Made by a program: the position numbers and the translations under genes
Source of the DNA: an uncultured Opitutia bacterium
GTDB lineage: Bacteria > Verrucomicrobiota > Verrucomicrobiia > Opitutales > Opitutaceae
Assembly (NCBI GenBank): GCA_903902745.1
Contig: CAIUWA010000011.1
Span: forward strand, 62,001 to 126,000
Reading direction: 5' to 3'
Length of the DNA: 64,000 nucleotides
Notes under the pieces: model-generated
Databases searched by the model: none
What the model was told of the DNA's origin: nothing
Seen by the model: the letters and a program-made list of their open reading frames with translations, nothing else
Part shown: piece after piece, positions 1-5,988 of the stretch
Layout: every line of letters begins with the position of its first letter
Numbering within the stretch: the stretch's first letter is position 1

Positions 1-272
1 GTGTTGCAGCCGCAGAACCAGCAGCGCGTCTCGCAGAACGGCAGGTGAAAATAAAGCGAGAGCGGGCTGGTTCGACCGGGCTCACCTCCGGCGGCGCCGG
101 GGCGGTTGTCGTCGGCGATCGCTTCCTCCAGCCGGAGCGGGGCGAGGTCCGTGGTGAACTTGGTCGCAGGCGGATACGACGTGTAACGCGGGCCCGGAAT
201 CGAATATTTGCGGATGAGCTCGAGGTCGAGTGGCGGCGTGGTTTGCGCGGGAAGTGTTTCAGGGAGGATCAT
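1..272 (-). CDS. hemN: Oxygen-independent coproporphyrinogen III dehydrogenase HemN, N-terminal part (runs off left edge)
   Basis: Radical-SAM enzyme that oxidatively decarboxylates coproporphyrinogen III to protoporphyrinogen IX without oxygen, in the cytoplasm. Only the first 90 codons lie in the window, so there is no stop codon. Visible are the HemN N-terminal signature PGPRYTSYP (about residues 27-35) and the cluster loop SLYFHLPFCETRCWFCGCN, with C80, C84 and C87 in CX3CX2C spacing plus the extra C89 typical of HemN. The ATG at 272 fits the known N-terminus. It follows the cytochrome/NrfD operon on the same strand, which makes sense because those proteins need much heme under anoxia. 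Between it and the upstream gene lie about 700 bases of tandem repeats, so co-transcription is uncertain. Confidence 0.9.
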   Translation of the reverse strand, partial: MILPETLPAQTTPPLDLELIRKYSIPGPRYTSYPPATKFTTDLAPLRLEEAIADDNRPGAAGGEPGRTSPLSLYFHLPFCETRCWFCGCN

Positions 273-357
273 GTGCCGGCCCTGAGTATGGCTGGAGGGC
301 GCCGATCCCGCTGCGCTTCGCTTGCGGAGCACTGCGCAGATTTTGCCGCTGCCACCG

Positions 358-1060
358 GGTGGCGATGACTACCGATTTAGCCGCAAAGAGGCGCAGAATG
401 CGCAAAATAAATCCCTTACTTAAATCCTGTGATTTCTGAAGTTGGCTTTTCTTTTTTGCGCTTTTTGCGCCTTTTTTCGGCCAAAATCCGAATAGGGAAG
501 TATGAGCGGCCATCAATGCCCGCCGCAGCTACCACCAACACGGCAGCCGCCGCTGCCGCAACCACACCCGCCGGTTTCCGCCTCGGCCACTGGGTGGCGA
601 TGACAACCGATATAGCCGCAAAGAGGCGCAGAATGCGCAAAAATGATCCCCGACTTAAATCCGCGGATCTCAGAAGATGGCTTTTCCTTTTGCGATTTTT
701 GCGCCTTTTTGCGGCCAAAATCCGAATAGGGAAGTATGAGCGGCCATCAATGCCCGCCGCAGCCACCACCACGGCAGCCGCCGCTGCCGCAACCACACCC
801 GCCGATTTCCGCCTCTGTCACCGGGTGGCGATGAATACCGATTTAGCCGCAAAGAGGCGCAGAATGCGCAAAAAATGATTCCCGACTTAAATCCGCGGAT
901 CTCAGAAGATGGCTTTTCCTTTTGCGATTTTTGCGTCTTTTTGCGGCCAAAATCCGAATAGGAAAGTATGAGCGGTCATCAATGCCCGCCGCAGCCGCCA
1001 CCGCCACCACCACAGCCCCCGCCCCCGCAGCCACAACCGCCGGATTTCTCTTCTGCCACC
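358..1060. repeat. Three tandem units of 231-235 bp derived from the 3' end of the neighbouring Cys/Gly gene
   Basis: The word ggtggcgatga recurs at 358, 593 and 824, giving periods of 235 and 231 bp. Each unit holds (i) an A/T-richer hairpin segment with gccgcaaagaggcgcagaat at one side and gcctttttgcggccaaaatc at the other, and (ii) a GC-rich segment that, read on the minus strand, encodes a Cys/Gly tail ending CGGH followed by a stop. The third unit runs into the genuine 3' end of the gene at 979-1515. Units one and two are therefore tandem copies of the gene's last ~25 codons plus its downstream hairpin. Apart from these repeats, 273-357 shows nothing recognisable. Confidence 0.85.
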
Positions 1061-1515
1061 GGCTCCGCAGTCGCGACACCCTCGCTAACCAAGTCGGCCA
1101 GCTCGCATAGCTTGGCATAATACTCGTCCTCCGAAACCCCCAGCACCGCTGCGCCGAAGGTCTCGGCGTCCTCCGGCGAAGCGAAGTCGCCGTAGTTCAC
1201 CAGGACGAGCTGGTACAACACGAGCGCCGGCACGTGCTGCGGCTGGAGCGAGAAGAAGGGGTGGACGTTGATGGTGAATCCGTCCTCGGGGTTGTCGCTC
1301 TTGGCGACGGGGTGGGCGAACTCGCCGTCCCGGAGCGGCTGCTCGTCGAAGACGATCTCGCACGGATAGCGGACGCAGTCGCGGTCCGCCAGGATGAGCT
1401 GCAGCTCCGGCCAGCCGATCTGCGGGCCGTATTTCTCGCGAATGTCGGTGCCCTTGGCGGCAACATGCGCGGTCAGGGACTGCTGGGCGTCGGCGAGCGT
1501 AAGTTTTTCGGCCAT
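979..1515 (-). CDS. Small protein with Cys/Gly-rich C-terminal tail, in the NrfD operon
   Basis: A 178-residue protein of unknown function. Residues 1-150 form a soluble, acidic domain without signal peptide or membrane segment (MAEKLTLADAQQSL at the start). The last ~20 residues are almost only Gly and Cys and end CGGH, a possible metal- or cluster-binding tail. The ATG at 1515 lies 11 bases after the stop of the NrfD-like gene (1527), so the two are very likely co-transcribed and translationally close. It could be a maturation or redox accessory factor for the membrane complex; that is inference from position only. Longer upstream starts would run into the NrfD gene. The 3' end of the gene is tandemly duplicated downstream. 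Confidence 0.75.
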   Translation of the reverse strand: MAEKLTLADAQQSLTAHVAAKGTDIREKYGPQIGWPELQLILADRDCVRYPCEIVFDEQPLRDGEFAHPVAKSDNPEDGFTINVHPFFSLQPQHVPALVLYQLVLVNYGDFASPEDAETFGAAVLGVSEDEYYAKLCELADLVSEGVATAEPVAEEKSGGCGCGGGGCGGGGGGCGGH

Positions 1516-1526
1516 GGCGGGGATCC

Positions 1527-2789
1527 TCAGGATTTGACGGACACGATGCCGGCGGCGGGCGCGGCGGCGGACTCGTTGGATTTGTTCAGCGTGCCCTGCA
1601 GGATGGGAACGGCCATCCGCAGGAAGAAAGTGTAGCACAGGAAGCCGAACGCCCAGATGCCGAGGCAGACGGCCGTCTCGTTCCAGGTGGGCAGGTATTC
1701 GACGATCTCACCGAGGGGCGAGGGGATGAAGCCCGGCACGACCAGGCCCATGCCCTTCTCGATCCAGATGCCGATGATCGCGAGGACGCAGGCGACATCG
1801 AGCCACTTGAGGCTGCGGCTCAGTGGCAGGGCGAGCAGGATCATGGCAATGATGTTGAAGGTGACGGCGGTCCAGATCCACCGCACGAGTGCGTGGTGGC
1901 CGTCGAGGCCGAAGAAAAGATAGCGCGCGGAGGCGACGTGGAGGTTGTCGGTGTAGAACTCCTTGAAGACCTCGTTCGCGAGCAGGAACAGGTTGATGAG
2001 CATCGAGACCTGCACGATCGAGCGCAGGGTGAGCAGGGCCTTGTCGGGCACGCGGTAGGTGGTGAAGCGGCGGATGACCTGCAGGGCGAGGATGATGATC
2101 GCGGGGCCGGCGGTGAAGGCGGAGGCGATGAAGCGCGGGCCGACCACGGCGGAATTCCAGAAGGGCCGGCCGCCGAGGCCGACGTAAAGGAACGCGGTCA
2201 CGGTGTGGATGGACACGGCCCAGAAGATGCCGATGAACACGAAGGGAATGTAGAACCATTTCGCCGGCTTGGTGTTCTTGTACCGGCAATAGAGCAGGTA
2301 GCCGCAGATGTGGACGTTCAGCAGCAGGTAGCCGTTCAGGACGATCACATCCCAACTAAGCATCGAGCCGGGAAAGTTAAATTTCCCGAGGCCCGGGATG
2401 AGATGCCAGAAGCGGTCCGGCCGGCCCAGGTCCACGGTGACGAAGGCGAGGCACATCAGGATCGCGGCGACAGCGAGGAGTTCGCCGAAGATGACCAGGT
2501 CGTGCAGCTCCTCGTTGCGGTAGACGTAGACCGGGATGACGAGCATCACGGCGGCGGCGGCGACGCCGACGAGGAAGGTGAAGTTGGCGATGTAGACGCC
2601 CCAGGAAACCTGGTCGGTCATGCCGGTCACGACCAGGCCCTCGGACAGTTGCCGGGAGTAGGCGTTGAGCCCGAGGAGACAGATCGCAAACAGCACCCCG
2701 ATCCAGGTGAAGTAGCGCCAGTCGCCCTCGAACGCCACGCTGGCGGAGCGCGCGAGGAAGACGAAGTAGTTTCGGACGGCGGTTTTCAT
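1527..2789 (-). CDS. NrfD/PsrC/DsrP-like quinone-interacting membrane subunit
   Basis: A 420-residue polytopic inner-membrane protein of the NrfD/PsrC superfamily, which exchanges electrons between the quinone pool and periplasmic Fe-S or heme partners. About nine to ten hydrophobic segments are visible, starting near residues 24-40, with family-like stretches such as DQVSWGVYIANFTFLVGVA, LGRPDRFWH and SMLSWDVIVLNGY. The ATG at 2789 overlaps the stop of the Fe-S gene by four bases (ATGA), so the two are coupled. No molybdopterin catalytic subunit is present, which favours an Hmc/Dsr-type complex feeding cytochromes rather than a polysulfide or DMSO reductase. The direction of flow (quinol oxidation versus quinone reduction) cannot be told from sequence. 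Confidence 0.9.
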   Translation of the reverse strand: MKTAVRNYFVFLARSASVAFEGDWRYFTWIGVLFAICLLGLNAYSRQLSEGLVVTGMTDQVSWGVYIANFTFLVGVAAAAVMLVIPVYVYRNEELHDLVIFGELLAVAAILMCLAFVTVDLGRPDRFWHLIPGLGKFNFPGSMLSWDVIVLNGYLLLNVHICGYLLYCRYKNTKPAKWFYIPFVFIGIFWAVSIHTVTAFLYVGLGGRPFWNSAVVGPRFIASAFTAGPAIIILALQVIRRFTTYRVPDKALLTLRSIVQVSMLINLFLLANEVFKEFYTDNLHVASARYLFFGLDGHHALVRWIWTAVTFNIIAMILLALPLSRSLKWLDVACVLAIIGIWIEKGMGLVVPGFIPSPLGEIVEYLPTWNETAVCLGIWAFGFLCYTFFLRMAVPILQGTLNKSNESAAAPAAGIVSVKS

Positions 2790-3736
2790 ACGTCGAAGTA
2801 GTAGAAGAACCGCGGGAGGGTCCCGACCTCCTCCTTGAGCACGAAGACCCGCTTGTGCTTCAGGATGTAGGAGACCTCGCTGTCGGGATCGAGGATGTTG
2901 CCGAACTTGCGCGCGCCCGTCGGGCAGACCTCGAGGCACGCCGGGTAGCGGCCGGCGCGGGTGCGCTGGATGCAGAAGTGGCACTTCTCCATCACGCCCT
3001 TGTGCCGCGGCCGGTTGCCGAGATACGACATGTTGGGATTCAGCTTCTCCGACGGGATGGAGGGCTCGGTGAAATTGAAGCGGCGGGCAAAGTAGGGGCA
3101 GGCGGCCTCGCAATACCGGCAGCCGATGCACCAGTTATAGTCGATGACCGTGATGCCGTCGGGCTCCTGCCAGGTCGCCTTCACGGGGCAGACCTTCACG
3201 CAGGGCGGGTTTTTGCACTGGTGGCACTGCACCGGCATGTAGAAGAAGCCCGGCTCGGGCACGGACTCCGGCGCGTAGTTGTGGTCGCCCTTCTCCATGT
3301 CGAAGGTGCCGTTGGGCATCTTCAGGACGCGGATGTACTCGAGGCCCGGATCGCGCGACTGGTTGTTCTCGGCGACGCAGGCGTGGACGCATTTGCGGCA
3401 GCCGGTGCAGCGGGTGAGGTTGAGCGCGTAGACAAACTCGACGCCGTTCATCGGCTTGAAGTCGCGGACGTGCGGCCGCACGCCGTATTGCCGCTGCACC
3501 TCGCGCTCCATGCGCTCGAGAATTACCTTCATCTGCTCCGGCTTCAGCTCCGAGTAGTGCATCTGGAGGAATTCATCGACCGAGCCGTAGTCGCTCAGCT
3601 TCCGCAGCGGCGCGAGGCCGGCGGCCATGGCGGCGACGCCGGCGGCCATGACGGTCGAGCCGCGCAGAAAACTGCGGCGGCTCATCGAGCGGGGTTCGGA
3701 AGGCGGGGCGGCGCCGTCGGGCGGTGAGGTGGTCAT
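2786..3736 (-). CDS. Tat-exported 4x[4Fe-4S] ferredoxin-type subunit (NrfC/HmcB/DsrO-like)
   Basis: A 316-residue periplasmic electron-transfer subunit. The twin-arginine signal SRRSFLRG sits at about residues 19-26 and is followed by an Ala-rich hydrophobic stretch. Four cysteine groups for four [4Fe-4S] clusters are visible: CTGCRKCVHAC, CHQCKNPPCVKVCP, CIGCRYCEAACP and the split group CHFC...CLEVCP. This is the usual partner of the NrfD-like membrane subunit, whose start codon overlaps this gene's stop. The ATG at 3736 lies one base after the TGA of the pentaheme gene. The three genes thus form a tight operon for a quinone/Fe-S/heme complex on the periplasmic face. The Tat route is consistent with the tatA gene at 52811. 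Confidence 0.92.
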   Translation of the reverse strand: MTTSPPDGAAPPSEPRSMSRRSFLRGSTVMAAGVAAMAAGLAPLRKLSDYGSVDEFLQMHYSELKPEQMKVILERMEREVQRQYGVRPHVRDFKPMNGVEFVYALNLTRCTGCRKCVHACVAENNQSRDPGLEYIRVLKMPNGTFDMEKGDHNYAPESVPEPGFFYMPVQCHQCKNPPCVKVCPVKATWQEPDGITVIDYNWCIGCRYCEAACPYFARRFNFTEPSIPSEKLNPNMSYLGNRPRHKGVMEKCHFCIQRTRAGRYPACLEVCPTGARKFGNILDPDSEVSYILKHKRVFVLKEEVGTLPRFFYYFDV

Positions 3737-3737
3737 G

Positions 3738-4490
3738 TCAGTGGGCAGAGGGAGGAGGGAGCGTCGCGGGGGCGACCGGGTGCATGGGACGGGGGCCGGG
3801 CAAAGGAATGAGCTGGGGGAAGGCGGGCGCGTGCGGATCGTGGCACGAGGCGCATTCCTCGCGGGTGATGGGGCCCTTGCTGCGGTCCCAATAGCCGGAG
3901 GTCCGGCCGTGCACGCCGGCTTCCCAGTCGCGGAAGGTCGGACCGTGGCAGCTGGCGCAGAGGGCGGTCGCCTGGTCGAATTTCAAGTGCAGGCCCTCGC
4001 GGGTGACGAGCTCGTTGAGCTTCGCGGGATTGTGGCAGTTGAAACAATTGTCGTTCCGGTTGTTCCGGCCGTGCGCCATCACGAGCAAGTCCTGGTGGGC
4101 CTTGGGCATGATGACCGCGCCGTCGGCGGCGTATTCCAGCTTCACGGGCTGATCCGTGCCATGGCACGACTCGCAGTTGCGCATCGAGATGATAAGGTCG
4201 GCGTGCTCCTTGGGGAAAACCAGCCGGTGCGCGGCGTCGTACTTCAACTCGGGGGGCTTCTTCTCGTCATGGCAGGTGTAGCACTCGAGGCCGGAGGCGT
4301 CGCCCCCGCTCTTGACCAGCTGGGCGGCGGAGATGCGAATCGTGGTGGGCTTGGGCGCGGTGATGCCGGGGAAGGGGGTCTTCGCGGCGGTCGGCGGGCG
4401 CGAGCTGACATAGAAGACGACGGCCAAGGCGAGAAACCCGGCGGTGAGGCCGGCCAGCGCGCGGGTGGTTTTCTTCGATTCGTCGCTCAT
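3738..4490 (-). CDS. Membrane-anchored pentaheme c-type cytochrome
   Basis: A 250-residue cytochrome with one N-terminal membrane anchor (about residues 11-29) and a periplasmic domain with five CXXCH motifs: C70-H74, C106-H110, C149-H153, C178-H182 and C213-H217, followed by a Pro-rich tail. It is the first gene of the minus-strand operon, so it probably accepts electrons from the Fe-S/NrfD pair or passes them to it, and links them to periplasmic cytochromes. The ATG at 4490 (MSDESKK) was preferred because it gives a standard anchor; frames upstream of it are low in coding character and hold the putative operators. It is not a clear NapC/NrfH family member by motif layout. Confidence 0.88.
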   Translation of the reverse strand: MSDESKKTTRALAGLTAGFLALAVVFYVSSRPPTAAKTPFPGITAPKPTTIRISAAQLVKSGGDASGLECYTCHDEKKPPELKYDAAHRLVFPKEHADLIISMRNCESCHGTDQPVKLEYAADGAVIMPKAHQDLLVMAHGRNNRNDNCFNCHNPAKLNELVTREGLHLKFDQATALCASCHGPTFRDWEAGVHGRTSGYWDRSKGPITREECASCHDPHAPAFPQLIPLPGPRPMHPVAPATLPPPSAH

Positions 4491-4549
4491 GCAGTGGAGC
4501 AAGACTAGCAAGATCGGGAAAGCGGGGCGCTCCATCGCTTGGCCAACCC

Positions 4550-4616
4550 TGCGCATATCTTGCACAGGGGCTCCGGGACAAGAAATGCGCAGTAATGCGC
4601 AAGCGGCGCATTGCGG
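4550..4616. promoter_or_regulatory. Inverted operator-like sites in the divergent cytochrome promoter region
   Basis: TGCGCATATCTTG (4550-4562) and CAAGAAATGCGCA (4579-4591) are inverted copies matching at 12 of 13 positions, 16 bases apart. A second perfect small palindrome, AATGCGC/GCGCATT, follows at 4594-4612. The sites lie between the pentaheme start (4490) and the monoheme start (4672), where a regulator could act on both directions. The same 13-mer recurs twice at 5078-5111. The regulator is unknown. Confidence 0.55.
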
Positions 4617-4671
4617 AGTCGGGGGAGGTGTGGCACGCTGAGGCGAAACCTGCCACCTTAGCCTACACTCC

Positions 4672-5001
4672 ATGAAAAAACTCCTCCTCGCCGCCGTCTC
4701 GATCATCGCTCTCACCGCCTGGGCCCGCGCCGCGGACGCCCCGGAGAACTGGGACAAGAACTGCGCGGCCTGCCACGCCAAGGACGGCAAGGGCGCGACC
4801 AAGGCCGGGCGCATGGCCGGCGTGAAGGATTTCGCCGACGCGGCCTATCAGAAGACCTTCACGGACGACCAAGCCATCGCGAGCGTGAAAGACGGCAAGA
4901 AGGACGACAAGGGCAAGGAGAAGATGAAGCCCTTTGCCGAGAAGCTCACGGACGACGAAATCAAGGCGCTGGTCGCCTACGTCCGCACCCTCGCGAAATA
5001 A
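4672..5001 (+). CDS. Small periplasmic monoheme cytochrome c
   Basis: A 109-residue class I-like cytochrome c. A clear signal peptide (MKKLLLAAVSIIALTAWARA) is followed by one heme motif, CAACH, near residue 32, and a C-terminal helix of the type LTDDEIKALVAYVRTLAK that is standard in small mono-heme cytochromes. A single Met in the GRMAG or KMKP stretches could be the sixth ligand. It is likely a soluble periplasmic shuttle between the inner-membrane pentaheme/Fe-S/NrfD complex encoded divergently and the MtrA-like cytochrome encoded downstream. It is followed by a good intrinsic terminator, so it may form its own transcript. Confidence 0.9.
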   Translation: MKKLLLAAVSIIALTAWARAADAPENWDKNCAACHAKDGKGATKAGRMAGVKDFADAAYQKTFTDDQAIASVKDGKKDDKGKEKMKPFAEKLTDDEIKALVAYVRTLAK

Positions 5002-5025
5002 TCCCCATCCACGGTTGAAACTGCC

Positions 5026-5055
5026 GGCGCCGGGCGAAAGTCGCGGCGCCTTTTT
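5026..5055 (+). terminator. Intrinsic terminator after the monoheme cytochrome gene
   Basis: GGCGCCG (5026-5032) pairs with CGGCGCC (5044-5050) and is followed by five T residues, 25 bases after the stop codon. Confidence 0.75.
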
Positions 5056-5077
5056 ATTTGCCGCCAGCGGCCCGGCG

Positions 5078-5111
5078 CAAGGGATGCGCGCAACAGGCCA
5101 AGATATGCGGA
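5078..5111 (+). promoter_or_regulatory. Direct repeat of the operator-like motif before the MtrA-like gene
   Basis: CAAGGGATGCGCG (5078-5090) and CAAGATATGCGGA (5099-5111) are direct copies of the motif seen at 4550-4591. Their starts are 21 bases apart, two helical turns, a spacing common for regulators binding in tandem on one face of DNA. They lie 84-117 bases before the start of the multiheme gene. Confidence 0.5.
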
Positions 5112-5194
5112 GCCGGTTCCGGGGAATTTCGGCATACTCCGCCCGCAGCACCGCCCATTTGCCGATGATCAGTTCCAATTAATCCACTCCCGCC

Positions 5195-5968
5195 ATGCGC
5201 CTCTCCTCTCGCTGGACCAACCCCCTGATTTTCGGCGGCACGATCGGGTGGGGCATCCTGCTCATCTCGTGCGTCGTCGCCAACCGCGCCACGCTGGCGC
5301 CGCCGAAGATCGCCGGCGCGACCTTCGTCGGCACCAAGGAGTGCTCCCAGTGCCACTCCGACAAGACCGAGCACTTCGGCACCGCCACCCACAGCCGCCT
5401 GGCCCTCTCGGATCCCAAGGTGGGTGACACGGGCTGCGAGGCCTGCCACGGCCCGGGCAGCCTGCACGTCCAGTCGGGCGGCGCCCGCGGCACGATCGTC
5501 AACCCGCGCCGCTCGCCGGAAACCTGTTTCCAATGCCACGTCGACAAGCGCGGCCAGATGAGCCTGCCGCACTCGCACCCGGTGCTCTCCGGCCAGGCCT
5601 CCTGCGCCGACTGCCACGACCCGCACAAGGGCGAGGCCATCAAGGGCGGCGGCATCAATCTCGCGACCGCCAACGAGACCTGCACCGCCTGCCACACGCA
5701 GCAAAAGGGCCCGTTCGTCTTCGAGCACGCCGCAATGCGGGAGGGCTGCACCGCCTGCCACAACCCTCACGGCTCGGTGAACGACAAGATGCTCGTCGCC
5801 CGTGACGACAACCTCTGCCTGCGCTGCCACCTCGAGGTCGCCGGCGCCGGCCAGATCATCGCCGGCGGCGAGGACCATGCCTCCCGGCTGCAACGCGGCA
5901 CCTGCTGGAGCGCGGGCTGCCATGAGTCGCCCCACGGCTCCAACGCCAACAACCACTTCCGCTTCTAA
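5195..5968 (+). CDS. MtrA/DmsE-like multiheme cytochrome with eight heme motifs
   Basis: A 257-residue periplasmic multiheme cytochrome. Seven CXXCH motifs start at C50, C81, C111, C137, C163, C185 and C208, and an eighth candidate at C237 has the rarer CX4CH spacing (CWSAGCH). Motif context such as GCEACHGPGSLHV and CTACHNPHGS is typical of the MtrA/PioA/DmsE family, which usually has ten hemes, so this is a shorter form. The N-terminus is hydrophobic (residues 11-25) and reads LLISC, which fits a lipobox at C26, so it could be a lipoprotein or have a cleaved signal. It lies 20 bases before the outer-membrane barrel gene. MtrA-type proteins sit inside such a barrel and carry electrons across the outer membrane. 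Confidence 0.88.
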   Translation: MRLSSRWTNPLIFGGTIGWGILLISCVVANRATLAPPKIAGATFVGTKECSQCHSDKTEHFGTATHSRLALSDPKVGDTGCEACHGPGSLHVQSGGARGTIVNPRRSPETCFQCHVDKRGQMSLPHSHPVLSGQASCADCHDPHKGEAIKGGGINLATANETCTACHTQQKGPFVFEHAAMREGCTACHNPHGSVNDKMLVARDDNLCLRCHLEVAGAGQIIAGGEDHASRLQRGTCWSAGCHESPHGSNANNHFRF

Positions 5969-5988
5969 CCCTCGAAGGAGGATCCCCC

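Noticed and set aside
45-368. Plus-strand open frame of 107 codons at the left edge
   Set aside because: It is antisense to the hemN start, whose minus-strand translation has unmistakable HemN motifs.
4630-4650. Sigma-54-like element TGGCACGCTGAGGC before the monoheme cytochrome gene
   Set aside because: The -12 GC is one base off the required spacing and TTGC is absent.
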